DNA of 64,000 bases from Changchengzhania lutea (GCF_006974145.1 NZ_CP039456.1:1084001-1148000); one strand, 5' to 3'; shown: positions 32,920 to 42,053, counted from the first letter of the stretch. A program made the numbers and translations. Notes: generated by a model from the letters alone, not told the origin.

Positions 32920-33849
32920 ATGAAAGTACAAAAGAACAAAATAGTATTTGTAGCAGTATTGTCCATAGTTTTCATATTCCTGATTTCCTATTCCGTGATG
33001 GTAATGGGTGATGATGACAATGAAAATGACAACCTTGAACAGACCTTGATACCAGATTTGGAAGAAAATCAAAAAGAGTACGATTCCAAACTGGATGCTC
33101 TTAATGATTTGAAAGAAGTGCGTGAAAACAATGCACCTAGTATCTATGATGAAAAATTAATTGATTCCTTAGGTTATTACGATCCACATCTGCCAGAACG
33201 TGAAAAGAAACGTATAGTAGATAGTATTTATAATGCAGGCAAAATTCAATATTCCGAAAAAAGATATGAAAACTTCGGACAAAAGAAAATCGAGAAAAAG
33301 CAACCTGTAAAAATTGATTCAGCCGAAATCCTGAGAAAACTAAAGATTCAAGCCAAAGAATTAGGTCTGGAACATCAACTGTTTTTTGCTGCTGCACCCA
33401 AACCCAATGCCCTTTCAATTATCGGTAATACGGATGCAACAATTTACGTGATTGTTGATGGCGACCAAATTGTAAAAGCAAATACCAGGTTGAGAATGCG
33501 ACTTACTAAAGCTGCAACAATCAATAATAAACAAATACCTAAGAACACACTTTTATTTGGGTTTATCAGCTTTCAGCCTAATCGCGCTTTAATTGAAATT
33601 GATAATATCAATCATCATCCCACAAAACTAAAAGCTTTCGATTTGCAGGACGGTAGTGAAGGTATTTATGTAGAAAACAACTTTAGAGCTGAAGCCACAA
33701 ATGAAGTTCTGGACGATGTTATAGGCGATATCAATATCCCAACTGTTCCGCAGGTAGGCGGAATCACAAAAGTACTTAGACGCAGTAATCGAAACGTGAA
33801 GGTTACCGTATTGAACAACTACAAACTTATTCTAAAACCAAAATTATAA
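32920..33849 (+). CDS. traM: TraM-like conjugation protein (VirB10-like)
   Basis: The 309-residue protein has an N-terminal membrane anchor (residues about 8-28). A charged coiled region follows, then from about residue 155 a C-terminal beta domain (ATIYVIVDGDQIVKANTRLRMRL, IPKNTLLFGFISFQPNRALIEI, VPQVGGITKVLRR). The order fits TraM, the VirB10-like scaffold that spans from inner membrane to outer membrane complex. It lies between traK and traN. Confidence 0.86.
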   Translation: MKVQKNKIVFVAVLSIVFIFLISYSVMVMGDDDNENDNLEQTLIPDLEENQKEYDSKLDALNDLKEVRENNAPSIYDEKLIDSLGYYDPHLPEREKKRIVDSIYNAGKIQYSEKRYENFGQKKIEKKQPVKIDSAEILRKLKIQAKELGLEHQLFFAAAPKPNALSIIGNTDATIYVIVDGDQIVKANTRLRMRLTKAATINNKQIPKNTLLFGFISFQPNRALIEIDNINHHPTKLKAFDLQDGSEGIYVENNFRAEATNEVLDDVIGDINIPTVPQVGGITKVLRRSNRNVKVTVLNNYKLILKPKL

Positions 33850-33880
33850 GCCCATAATGGGTATTTAAAAACGCACTCTT

Positions 33881-34714
33881 ATGAAAAAGTATATCAGCAT
33901 TTTGACTCTAATTATTGTTTCCGCTTCTATGAATGCGCAAAAACCAAACATCCTTGACACCATTTATGCAAACGACATCAAAAATGTGGCACTCTTTTTC
34001 CCGGAGCCCATACGACAAGGTATAACTGGTTCAGAAAATTTTGTATTCACTTACAATCGTGAAAAAGAGCAATATTTTGGTTTACTTCAAGCCAAACAAG
34101 GAAAAGAAAGTAATCTGTTGGTAATCAATAGAAATGGTTCAATTTTTTCGTATATCATAAGGTATAAAGCGAAGCTTTCAAAGCTCAATTATTTTATCCC
34201 AATGACAAGTAGCATCGGGAATGAAAAACCAAAAGTTAAAGATTTGATTCAGGGTAAAACCTCTGAAAAAGGTATTGATAACAGTAGATTTTATTATCAA
34301 AAGTTCTGCTCTTATCTACTTTACAGAAAACAACATATTGGTCGGAATACAAAGCGAAATAATGGTGTTATCCTGAGGCTTGAAAATATTGTTTTTGATA
34401 AAGAAGAACTCTACTTCGTTATTCAAATTAGGAATAATTCTACTTTGGATTACGATTTGAATTTCTTGAACCTTTCCATTGAAACGCGACAAAAAGGAAA
34501 AAAGAAATCTTTACAGCGTCTGTATCAAGAACCGATTTACAAACACCATCTGCCTTCAAAAATTGCAGAAGGTAAGATGACAAGATTCGTTTACGTGTTG
34601 CCCAAATTTTCATTATCCAATGACCGAAGGGTGATTTTAGAATTGAACGAGAAAGATGGCGAACGAAATATTGATATGAAAATATCACACAGATATATCA
34701 ATAACCCAAATTAA
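33881..34714 (+). CDS. traN: TraN-like conjugation protein (VirB9-like, DUF4138)
   Basis: The 277-residue exported protein (signal MKKYISILTLIIVSASMNAQ) has the pattern of DUF4138/TraN: VALFFPEPIRQGITGSENFVF near the N-terminus, and a C-terminal immunoglobulin-like part with IVFDKEELYFVIQIRNNSTLDYDL. It would be the VirB9-like subunit of the outer membrane complex. It is the last intact tra gene here; traO, traP and traQ are not found. A gene remnant and a HipBA pair follow. Confidence 0.85.
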   Translation: MKKYISILTLIIVSASMNAQKPNILDTIYANDIKNVALFFPEPIRQGITGSENFVFTYNREKEQYFGLLQAKQGKESNLLVINRNGSIFSYIIRYKAKLSKLNYFIPMTSSIGNEKPKVKDLIQGKTSEKGIDNSRFYYQKFCSYLLYRKQHIGRNTKRNNGVILRLENIVFDKEELYFVIQIRNNSTLDYDLNFLNLSIETRQKGKKKSLQRLYQEPIYKHHLPSKIAEGKMTRFVYVLPKFSLSNDRRVILELNEKDGERNIDMKISHRYINNPN

Positions 34715-34811
34715 TAACGTTCTGAAAAGCCCTGTTGTTTTTAAACTGGTCAAAGAGAATTACCAATGGAAAGTGACTAACAAAGGACCGAGGGAAAAAG
34801 GATCTTTTTAA
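34713..34811 (+). pseudogene. Remnant of the 3' end of an unknown gene after traN
   Basis: Overlapping the end of traN, an open stretch reads NVLKSPVVFKLVKENYQWKV and then TNKGPREKGSF before TAA at 34809-34811. The strand-rich, polar composition looks like the end of a real protein, but no start codon lies within it. It may be what is left of a downstream tra gene after insertion of the HipBA pair. The family is unrecognised. Confidence 0.4.
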
Positions 34812-34905
34812 TAGTAAGGATTATTTAAGTTAGTTTCTTTGGGCAAGTCAGATTACCAAGAGTAGAACACAATAGTTTTTTTTATCCATATTCTAATTTA
34901 AGTCA

Positions 34906-36156
34906 CTATACATTAAAAGCACTAGACATCAACTCTATCTCCAAATTTTTTATACCGATTCTATTTGCAACTGTTTTCCAATCTTTGACCACAGTTAATA
35001 CTTCATTTAAAATAGTCTCCATTTCGGTATTGTTTAGCCTAAAATATTCGCCAACACTTTTAGCCAAACCAAAGCTTAAAGCATTATCATCCATATCTAT
35101 ATTTAGAGATAAACCACCTTTTTCTATCGAGGGGTTTAAATCATAGGCGGGCGATAAGATCCAACCTTTTTCAGTTAATATAAATCCGTGATTTCGCAAA
35201 TGGTCATCCGTATTAGAAATTGCTATGTTAAATACGATACGCCGCCAAAGTTGATGTAAATTAGCTGATACATCTGTACCATAATTTTCTATGAACTCTA
35301 CAATTTCAAGATAACTAGGTGCAGATTCCTTTATAATATCTTCTGTATTTCCAGTCATAGTCATAGCTGAAGCAAAGTGAATGCGTTTTCCATGGTCTCT
35401 ATCAAATCGTCTAGTTAGGAACGTGTGATACTGACCGCTAATCTTTTCTATTTTAGAATCTGCCATATGTATTCCTGCCGCAGTGGCTAGTCGATAGGCT
35501 AAAAACTCCCAAGCAGCTTTATCTATTGTATCTGTCTTTGATGGGAACTTTGCTATCCATAGGTTCTTCTTTGTGTCAAAAATATTTGCCTTGGGTCTCG
35601 CACCTCCTAAAGAAGAACCTGGTGCTATTAATATAGCAATCCATTTTCTTACGGCTTCACTTTGGTCATCACTTTCTAGTTGTTTAGCAGCTTCCTGCAA
35701 ATCTCCTAGCGATGACCACGGTGGTGTTGGACTATGTGCATCGTTATCTAAAAAAGGACCTTCCAATTCAGTTTTAAAGCGCAAAGCACCCATTCTACTT
35801 TCATCAAAAACGCCGAGCAGGTAATCTATTTCATAGAGTGTGCCTGCTTTTTCATTCTTTGCTCTAGCATCTTGAGCAGCCCTACGTTTCATTAAAGTCT
35901 TACCCCAAGTGTCTGGCATACTGTCGAGAAAGATACCGAAATTCTCTTTGTTAGCTGGATATTGTGGACCTGAGTAAAAATCTATGTCTGGGTCTAACAA
36001 TCTTTGTGCATCCGTTTTTAACCAATCCTTGTCATACTCAAAACTGAATGCTTTTTTACCTTTGGCAAAGTGAGCGGAAAGTACGCCTACCAAGGTTGGT
36101 TTCCCTAAAGCTGACCAATCTGCAAATACGTATATGTCAAATTTTCCTGTTGCCAT
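34906..36156 (-). CDS. hipA: HipA-like serine/threonine kinase toxin
   Basis: The 416-residue protein belongs to the HipA kinase family. It has the Gly-rich loop SSLGGARPKA (about residue 190), ISNTDDHLRNHGF with the catalytic Asp, and the metal-binding SPAYDLNPS. HipA-type kinases phosphorylate aminoacyl-tRNA synthetases or other targets and stop growth unless bound by HipB. The start codon lies 5 bp past the stop of the HTH partner gene. All catalytic motifs are present. It is a likely stability or defence module of the conjugative element. Confidence 0.9.
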   Translation of the reverse strand: MATGKFDIYVFADWSALGKPTLVGVLSAHFAKGKKAFSFEYDKDWLKTDAQRLLDPDIDFYSGPQYPANKENFGIFLDSMPDTWGKTLMKRRAAQDARAKNEKAGTLYEIDYLLGVFDESRMGALRFKTELEGPFLDNDAHSPTPPWSSLGDLQEAAKQLESDDQSEAVRKWIAILIAPGSSLGGARPKANIFDTKKNLWIAKFPSKTDTIDKAAWEFLAYRLATAAGIHMADSKIEKISGQYHTFLTRRFDRDHGKRIHFASAMTMTGNTEDIIKESAPSYLEIVEFIENYGTDVSANLHQLWRRIVFNIAISNTDDHLRNHGFILTEKGWILSPAYDLNPSIEKGGLSLNIDMDDNALSFGLAKSVGEYFRLNNTEMETILNEVLTVVKDWKTVANRIGIKNLEIELMSSAFNV

Positions 36157-36161
36157 AATAT

Positions 36162-36449
36162 TTATAATAAATCAAGGTCTTGCAGTTTTCTGCCAAATTC
36201 ATCATCCACGGCTAACTTTAGAAAATCATCTTGAAGATTGAGCACCCTAAATACATTAAAGTACAAACCAATCGCCACAGCTGGGTCGCCCTTTTCAATA
36301 CGATAAAGGGTAGCTCGATGAATACCTGCACGTTCAGAAACTTGCTCAGTGGTAAGCTTCCTTCGCTTACGAGCAAGCTTTACATTTTCTCCTATTTGCT
36401 CAAAAATTTTGAGATATTTAGGAAGAACTATAGCTTTCTTAGAATTCAT
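36162..36449 (-). CDS. hipB: HipB-like XRE family antitoxin
   Basis: The 95-residue protein carries a Cro/CI-type HTH (NVKLARKRRKLTTEQVSERAGIHRATLYRIEKGDP, residues about 18-52). It precedes and nearly abuts the HipA-like gene, as in HipBA operons, where HipB represses the promoter and neutralises HipA. A TGCTGTAAATTAGC-like palindrome near 36483-36495 in the divergent promoter region could be its operator. Confidence 0.9.
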   Translation of the reverse strand: MNSKKAIVLPKYLKIFEQIGENVKLARKRRKLTTEQVSERAGIHRATLYRIEKGDPAVAIGLYFNVFRVLNLQDDFLKLAVDDEFGRKLQDLDLL

Positions 36450-36520
36450 AATGTTGCTTATTTAAGACAAATATAAGATTTTTGCTGTAAATTAGCGACA
36501 ATTTAAAATGTTTAGCAATT

Positions 36521-36913
36521 ATGTATAGTATTTTTAATAAAGACCATGAATTGGCCATACAAATGGGACGACCTTTTGTATTTCGATTCCGTCCACCCAA
36601 TGAAAATACTTTAAGCGAGCTTAAAGAAAATTATATTTGGTTTTCAGATAGGGACTCACTTAATGATGAATTGGATTCTAACCCAGAGTTTGTGAAACTT
36701 TCAACTAATGTTGAAGAGCAAAAGCTACTTTATAATACAGTAGCCGAGAATATCCTTGACCCAAAAACCATGTATGATGCGGAACAAGACTTTATTGAAG
36801 CTGTATTAAGCAATGTCAAAGACAACTATAAAAATGTGAAAATTTTGCAAATAGTTAAGCCAGTTAGTATAAGTATAGGAAAATTATCATATAAGCCGCT
36901 GTACATTCCTTAA
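36521..36913 (+). CDS. DUF2971-like protein, apparently truncated
   Basis: The 130-residue product carries the N-terminal pattern of DUF2971 proteins: FRFRPPNENTLSELKENYIWFSDRDSLNDELD. Family members are usually 230-300 residues, so this copy seems to have lost its C-terminal half, ending in a lysine-poor tail SISIGKLSYKPLYIP. DUF2971 proteins are frequent on mobile elements and in defence islands but have no settled function. It is divergent from hipB across a 71-bp gap. Confidence 0.6.
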   Translation: MYSIFNKDHELAIQMGRPFVFRFRPPNENTLSELKENYIWFSDRDSLNDELDSNPEFVKLSTNVEEQKLLYNTVAENILDPKTMYDAEQDFIEAVLSNVKDNYKNVKILQIVKPVSISIGKLSYKPLYIP

Positions 36914-37038
36914 TGTGAAATAGTATTAATAGACCAATATTACACCACTCGTTACACCACCTATTGGACCACCTAAATCAACAATAATTTCAGCGCAGTT
37001 ATTAATTTCTAAATCATATCGCAATAAAGATACAGATA

Positions 37039-38634
37039 TCAATTTTTAAAAATAGACTTAACCTCTTTATAAACCCTATCAAAATTAGCTTGTAAATCGG
37101 CATCAGAATAGTTCTGTTGTTTCGTTGGTAATCGCTTTTCTATTTTAGGAAGTTTGAACTGTACTTTTCTGTCCTTTCCATCAGCAAAGGTTATAAACTC
37201 GCCTTCTTTTAATCTGAAAAACACATCAGCTCTAATTTTAGCAACTTCTCGCTCGCCTGTTGTAATTCGTGTATCAAAATTAAGATTATGTCCTCGATTG
37301 ACGCTTGTGGTTTCTTTCTTTACGATTTCAAAAAAGCGCTCGTAGTATTTGGCGGTATCAGGATCGTTTACCTTTCCGAAGAATTGGTAGGATAGGTTAC
37401 TCAAAATCGCTTTACTCGCTTTATCTCCATACATCATATCATTCTGTATTTTGTCTTGCATTACGTAAATCGTGGCAATATCATAACTTCGCAATGTGGC
37501 TGGAATCCTGTGCATATTTAATAATCGAATGGTTGGCGCTTCTTCCATAAGAAGAAACGACGCATTTGAATTTCGCACACTCATTTGTTTTATAATGGTG
37601 TGAATAATAGTTGCGATTATTGGTGAATATGCAGTTTCATATTTTGGATTATTTACTACGGAAATAATTATGGGTTGTTCCTGGCTATTAATATCGAGAG
37701 GCACATCATCTGAAGACAATGCCATAAAAATGTGTTGTGTGCTTATCTTTTTGAGCGCATTGGCCAAAGTACTTTTTACACCAGCGGTTTGTCTGTCGGA
37801 ATCCTTACCACTAATAAACGCATCTGCCATCGCTCTCGATGTGGTGTTAGAACTCAAAAAAGCAATCAGACTGTCTGTGTCCAGAAATTGATAAATGGCT
37901 ATTAGATGTGGTAACGTACAAAAGTGCGGGTATGAGGTTCGTAGTTTCCAAATCAAACCACCAATTAAACCTTCTGCTGCATCATTAAAGAATTTTGTTG
38001 TCCCTATACTTCCGGATTCCCTTTGTTCCAAAAGGTTTTCAATAAGCACTCTTGCAACCTCATTTACACTTTCTTCATTGGTCATATATCTTGGTGCAAT
38101 TGGATTTACGCGGTCATATATATTGTCGAATGAAATGACTTTAAAATCTATCTCATTCTTTTCAAATAAAGGGAATGCCATTTCTGTGATTTCAAAGTTT
38201 TTATAATCGTGAATCACACCAGAAAACTTGTGCTTGCTAAAATGCTGAAGAAAATTAAAAACAACGCTCTCGGTCTTTCCGCTTCCTGCAGAACCAATAA
38301 TTGAAGCGCCTCGTTTTATGTTATTAATTCTGAAACTTCCTCGCTTTATTTTAAAATGGACCTGGTGTTTATTATTAGAATCAAAAGTTTCATCTTCTTT
38401 ATGAAGAAACACATACAAAACTGTGTTGATAAGCAATAATGGACAACCAATATAAAGTAGCTGTATAAACCATTGCATTAAAAAACGATTTGTTTTGAAA
38501 AGCAGTCCTAGACATAACAAAGTCAAAATAAGATTTATTAAAAAGGCATATCGACTTATTCTAAACAAACTTAAAAACACCAAGCTCATTCCAAGTATTA
38601 ACCCAATCGTAAATGTGATACCTTGTAATTCCAT
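37039..38634 (-). CDS. Type IV coupling protein (VirD4/TraG-like)
   Basis: The 531-residue protein links the relaxosome to the secretion channel. Residues 1-80 hold three membrane helices. Walker A is at G114-T121 (GSAGSGKT), and the acidic FLLMEEAPTIRL is the Walker B region. A conserved VMQDKIQNDMMYG follows. It starts 1 bp before the end of the relaxase gene and is the last gene of the mobilization operon, which runs opposite to the tra operon. All motifs are intact. Confidence 0.92.
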   Translation of the reverse strand: MELQGITFTIGLILGMSLVFLSLFRISRYAFLINLILTLLCLGLLFKTNRFLMQWFIQLLYIGCPLLLINTVLYVFLHKEDETFDSNNKHQVHFKIKRGSFRINNIKRGASIIGSAGSGKTESVVFNFLQHFSKHKFSGVIHDYKNFEITEMAFPLFEKNEIDFKVISFDNIYDRVNPIAPRYMTNEESVNEVARVLIENLLEQRESGSIGTTKFFNDAAEGLIGGLIWKLRTSYPHFCTLPHLIAIYQFLDTDSLIAFLSSNTTSRAMADAFISGKDSDRQTAGVKSTLANALKKISTQHIFMALSSDDVPLDINSQEQPIIISVVNNPKYETAYSPIIATIIHTIIKQMSVRNSNASFLLMEEAPTIRLLNMHRIPATLRSYDIATIYVMQDKIQNDMMYGDKASKAILSNLSYQFFGKVNDPDTAKYYERFFEIVKKETTSVNRGHNLNFDTRITTGEREVAKIRADVFFRLKEGEFITFADGKDRKVQFKLPKIEKRLPTKQQNYSDADLQANFDRVYKEVKSIFKN

Positions 38635-38635
38635 A

Positions 38636-39664
38636 TTATATACCTATTGAACCCGATTTAATTGCCACTTCTACACCACGTTTTAAATATCTCAATGTTT
38701 TTAAGGCAACTTGAACTTGATTAGTTGGAATACTCATTATTGGTACTCCAGATTTTGCGAGCATTTTAAAAGCTATCGCTTTCTCACTTGCTGGCAATCC
38801 CAACAATGTTGTAAAGTAGAGCTTGGGATTTTTTATAAAATCTTTCTTCGACTTATAGGATTCTGCATAGTTGCGTTTATAAGCAAAAGTTTTGTCAAAT
38901 GTGTTTTCCGCTTTCTCAAAAAACGAATCTCTGTCAAACCCTCGTTTTACAATTTTACCATGCATCTCAACTTCCGAAGCTTTGTATTTAGATCCTGGCG
39001 ATAAGCTCACAGAATTTGATGCATCCTTTCGGCTTACGATGATATGAATATGACTTTGGTTACCGTCTTTTTTCATCCCTTGAACGATCCGTTTTCCATT
39101 TTGTTGGTGTGGTGCTTCGGCTTCAAGTTTGGTGATTTGGGATTTCATTTTTTTGATATTCCCATCTAATTGATGATTCTCTATTTTTCGAATTTCATTT
39201 TTTAGCTGAAGGATTTTAGTTGCAAAAGGTTGGTTTTCTTTTACCTGTTTATCTGTCCCTTTAAATGTTCTTTGATGCTCAATTTTAGCAAAATATTTTA
39301 TGTCGTCAACGGTTATCGGTTTGCCATTAATTTCTCGATTGAAGGACGTTGCATAATCGTTCATTATAGCTCTGGTATATTTCTTTAAATCTTCGGAATT
39401 ATTCTGCAATTTTTTCAATTCATATTTACTGGGACTAACTGTAATTGAATAAAATTTCGGCTCTTTCTTTTTGAGTTTTGCGGTATTTCCATCAATTTCC
39501 TTTACTACTTCTTTGGCACTAATTTCATCGCCATATTGATTAAAAAAATGCTCAATATCTTCTTGCTCCAAACCTTGATTTTCCTTCTCCAGATACTCAG
39601 CAAAATCCGCAGAACTTTGAGAATAATCTCCTCCTAATTTTTGAGCTGTGATTGTGATGTACAT
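38636..39664 (-). CDS. mobB: MobB-type (DUF5712) relaxase
   Basis: The 342-residue protein belongs to the DUF5712/MobB relaxases of Bacteroidetes mobilizable elements. The metal-binding histidines are in QSHIHIIVSRKD (H205, H207), preceded by a long charged helix. An early YSITVSPS strand is a further family mark. It nicks oriT and carries the strand to the coupling protein. Its gene lies 4 bp after the BfmA-like gene and almost touches the coupling protein gene. Confidence 0.88.
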   Translation of the reverse strand: MYITITAQKLGGDYSQSSADFAEYLEKENQGLEQEDIEHFFNQYGDEISAKEVVKEIDGNTAKLKKKEPKFYSITVSPSKYELKKLQNNSEDLKKYTRAIMNDYATSFNREINGKPITVDDIKYFAKIEHQRTFKGTDKQVKENQPFATKILQLKNEIRKIENHQLDGNIKKMKSQITKLEAEAPHQQNGKRIVQGMKKDGNQSHIHIIVSRKDASNSVSLSPGSKYKASEVEMHGKIVKRGFDRDSFFEKAENTFDKTFAYKRNYAESYKSKKDFIKNPKLYFTTLLGLPASEKAIAFKMLAKSGVPIMSIPTNQVQVALKTLRYLKRGVEVAIKSGSIGI

Positions 39665-39668
39665 GATT

Positions 39669-40061
39669 TTATAATTGATTATTAGGATCTAATTTTTCTG
39701 CAAACTGCACTTTCTTTTCTTTGAGGTCTTTCTCCAAAATCAGCTTTTTTTGTTTGGGTTCTAACTCCATAAACAAGGATTGTAACATCGCTGTTGTGGG
39801 TTTGTCATGGTGCTTTTCGATGTCCTTTATAATGGCAATTACCGCATTGATTCGTTTCTTGATTTCACTCTCTAAAGTTTGCATATTCGGACCTAAAGTT
39901 TCGTTTGGCGAAATACCATTTTCTTCAAAAAAGTCAAGCATCATAAGTAATGTCATCGATTGGGATTTAGACATTTTCTTGCAAAATTTTCGAAATCTGT
40001 CTGCTACAGAAACCTTAATTCCTAGCTTCTCAAATCGCTCTTTTTCAAATCCTTTATCCAT
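39669..40061 (-). CDS. BfmA/BtgA family mobilization accessory protein
   Basis: The 130-residue protein has the BfmA/BtgA pattern: a short ribbon-helix-helix-like N-terminus (IKVSVADRFRKFCKKMSKSQSMTLLMMLDFFEENGISP) followed by a coiled coil. Such proteins bind oriT DNA and help the relaxase. It is the first gene of the operon BfmA-MobB-coupling protein. A second, truncated member of the family lies at 63813-63914. Confidence 0.85.
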   Translation of the reverse strand: MDKGFEKERFEKLGIKVSVADRFRKFCKKMSKSQSMTLLMMLDFFEENGISPNETLGPNMQTLESEIKKRINAVIAIIKDIEKHHDKPTTAMLQSLFMELEPKQKKLILEKDLKEKKVQFAEKLDPNNQL

Positions 40062-40200
40062 TTTTTCTGAAAAAATTTGTTGTTTTTATTGGGCTGCGAG
40101 GGTTTTTTCTGAAAAAACAATGCTTACCATTCAAAAACAAAAACAATCAATCGCTGTTAAGTGTTGATTTTACTAGTGTTTTGTAAAAACTGAATATCGA

Positions 40201-40289
40201 AACACCGGCTTGCCGTGTTACCCTCTTGCTATTCCTTTTCGTCCAGCTCGCTGGACAAAAAAATACCATTACATCCAAAAATGTAATGG
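40201..40289. other. Candidate origin of transfer (oriT)
   Basis: The 390 bp between 40062 and 40450 holds no gene but three hairpins: AACACCGGC/GCCGTGTT with a bulge at 40201-40219, GTCCAGC-TC-GCTGGAC at 40241-40256, and CCATTACAT-CCAAAA-ATGTAATGG at 40266-40289. They are immediately upstream of the mobilization operon, the usual place of oriT in Bacteroidetes elements. The nick site cannot be fixed by eye. The GTCCAGC hairpin followed by A-rich sequence could also be a terminator of the genes to its right on the minus strand. Confidence 0.5.
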
Positions 40290-40450
40290 CTTTTACTGGA
40301 ATATAAATTGTAATTCGATTTTTTAAGAGTTTAATTCTTGAAGTTTAAAAGTATCTTTAACAAACACCTCTTTTTGTTGCAAAAAATAAAATGAGCGCAT
40401 AAAAAAGACCTCTAAAAAAATTAAAGGTCTTGAGCTTAATAATTATACTT

Positions 40451-40648
40451 TTAAATATTAAAAACGTAGTCATAAGAATATAGATTTCTTATGGCTTCTT
40501 CTTCCAACAGAGTATCATAATTAATATGATTTTCTTCGGCGTACTGCTTCAAATCTTTTCCAAATTTATGTTCTACCTCTTCTTTGGAAACCGAAAGCAA
40601 TTTCTCTTGCGTTTCATCATCGAGGTTTGTGTAATTAAGATATACCAT
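40451..40648 (-). CDS. Small acidic protein of the mobilization region, unknown function
   Basis: The 65-residue protein (MVYLNYTNLDDETQEKLLSV start) is soluble, acidic and mostly helical, with no recognisable motif apart from a family-like YSYDYVF end. It follows the DUF6876-type gene by 12 bp on the same strand, in an SSB-DUF6876-small-protein arrangement common on Bacteroidetes conjugative elements. Coding potential is supported by its close spacing and codon use. Function is unknown. Confidence 0.65.
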   Translation of the reverse strand: MVYLNYTNLDDETQEKLLSVSKEEVEHKFGKDLKQYAEENHINYDTLLEEEAIRNLYSYDYVFNI

Positions 40649-40660
40649 AACCGAAAAATT

Positions 40661-41041
40661 TTAGTATTCGCTTGGAAGCATTAGCGTATTATTCACGAAA
40701 AATAATCGCAGTTCATCCAATGGAAAATCGGTTACATTATAGCGATGTGTTTCAAAAATATTATCGTTTCCGTCGCTATAATTAATGATGGCTTCGCATT
40801 GCTTTTCAAACTGTTCCTTTTCAGAAAGTCGCTTAAAATCCACCGTAATAAATTCACTTCTATTCGATAGACTTTTTGCAATTACTGATGCATCTGTAAT
40901 CAACCAAAAGCATTGCGCTTCGTTTGCTAAATATTTCAATCCGTCCGTAAACCGAGTTCCAATTAATGGAATTTTAAAGAACATTTCCGTACCGCAAAAA
41001 TGTTGTAATTCGGCTTTTATTTTGTTACCTTTATCATTCAT
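40661..41041 (-). CDS. DUF6876-type protein
   Basis: The 126-residue protein matches the DUF6876 pattern: ELQHFCGTEMFFKIPLIGTRFTDGLKYLANEAQCFWLITDAS, and a C-terminal NVTDFPLDELRLFFVNNTLML. These proteins are common beside SSB and mobilization genes in Bacteroidetes elements, and no activity is known. It sits between ssb and the small 65-residue gene on the same strand. Length fits the family. Confidence 0.78.
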   Translation of the reverse strand: MNDKGNKIKAELQHFCGTEMFFKIPLIGTRFTDGLKYLANEAQCFWLITDASVIAKSLSNRSEFITVDFKRLSEKEQFEKQCEAIINYSDGNDNIFETHRYNVTDFPLDELRLFFVNNTLMLPSEY

Positions 41042-41118
41042 TGTTTATCTATTTAATAAGGTTAATAATGAAAAAGAGAGCGCACTTTTTGACAGGAACG
41101 CTCTCTTTTAATTTTAGA

Positions 41119-41472
41119 TTATTCTGTAGCGTTATCGCCTTTAATTCCTAAAAGCAAGATTTCATCTACGACCACTTCGGTAACGTATCTTTTTTCTCCG
41201 GCTTTGGTTTCATAAGAGCGTGAGGTCAATTTTCCCTCTAACGCAACTTCTTTTCCTTTGCCTACATATTTTTCTACGATTTCGGCAATCTTTCCCCATG
41301 CCACAATATTGTGCCATTGGGTGTTCGTCACTTTTTCGCCCTTAGAATCTTTGTAAGACTCATTTGTAGCGATTGAAAATTTTGCAACTTTCTTTCCGCT
41401 TTCAAGGTTTGTGATTTCTGGCTCGTTTCCTACGTTGCCAATTAACTGTACTTTGTTTCTTAGAGTACTCAT
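41119..41472 (-). CDS. ssb: Single-stranded DNA-binding protein
   Basis: The 117-residue protein is a standard OB-fold SSB: NKVQLIGNVGNEPEI, KKVAKFSIATNESY, TQWHNIVAWGKIAEI, YVGKGKEVALEGKL and the ending EILLLGIKGDN. It is shorter than chromosomal SSBs and lacks the acidic C-terminal DDDIPF-type tip, as is common for element-borne copies. It would protect the transferred strand. It is the first gene of the minus-strand run leading toward the mobilization genes. Confidence 0.93.
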   Translation of the reverse strand: MSTLRNKVQLIGNVGNEPEITNLESGKKVAKFSIATNESYKDSKGEKVTNTQWHNIVAWGKIAEIVEKYVGKGKEVALEGKLTSRSYETKAGEKRYVTEVVVDEILLLGIKGDNATE

Positions 41473-41514
41473 GATTAAAAAATTTAAAGATTAATATTGA
41501 CCTATCTGAACCAT

Positions 41515-41649
41515 TCAGAAAGGCTTTGTTATTGATTTACTTATTATATCCCGAGCGTTTTCCTTTTTTTGTTTTTTTAACTTTTGTTCCGCTTCCTTTT
41601 TATTGATTTTGTAAGATTTCATAAGATTCATTTTAGATTTACTTCCCAT
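41515..41649 (-). CDS. Possible 44-residue basic protein
   Basis: An ATG at 41649 opens MGSKSKMNLMKSYKINKKEA followed by a Lys-rich helix and a C-terminal ISKSITKPF, ending with TGA at 41515. It lies 42 bp upstream of ssb on the same strand. The basic helix could bind nucleic acid. Coding is only suggested by composition and spacing, and homologues are needed to accept it. Confidence 0.35.
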   Translation of the reverse strand: MGSKSKMNLMKSYKINKKEAEQKLKKQKKENARDIISKSITKPF

Positions 41650-42053
41650 AGAGCCACCACTGTTACCTTCTTTTTGTTGCTTGGCGCTGTTCAATATTCA
41701 GGTTTGTTTAGACATATAAAAAGTGCGAGGGTAGCCTGCGCTGAGCGCAGTCGAAGTGAGCCTGGTTATGCTGTCGTTCAAAGCTGAATGTTGTTATTTT
41801 GCTGACAAAAAAAAGTATGGCAGTTGTGGCTTGGGTTGTGAGTCTAAATCTTTTGTGAAATACAAATTCATAGGAAGTGGAACAAAACGCAAATACATTT
41901 ATATTCCTATTTGGCGGACTTGATTCACGCTTTTTACTTGGAATGACCTGATCCTTTCCAGAGGATCGGAAAGGGTTAACGAAATGGAAAGTCAAAAGTG
42001 TGGATTAGGTCCAAGACCTTTGTGAATGAAGCTCTTTTGCTGGAATGTAGTTT
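41650..42053. other. Gene-free stretch with a short palindromic repeat motif
   Basis: No credible gene is seen. Near 41731-41754 is GCCTGCGCTGAGCGCAGTCG, with the TGCGC-TGA-GCGCA palindrome followed by AAGTGAG. I have the impression this motif is dispersed in flavobacterial genomes. A second inverted GATCCTTTCCAGAGGATC-like sequence is at about 41950-41967. The region separates the mobilization genes from the broken response regulator. Confidence 0.45.

Noticed and set aside
36914-37038. Short minus-strand frame with GGPIGGV-like glycine repeats, reminiscent of a bacteriocin
   Set aside because: Only about 40 codons, no leader or start of good quality, and no export or immunity gene beside it.
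41708-41995. Minus-strand frame of 95 residues
   Set aside because: Low-complexity residue usage, overlap with the palindromic GCGCTGAGCGC motif, and no recognisable domain.
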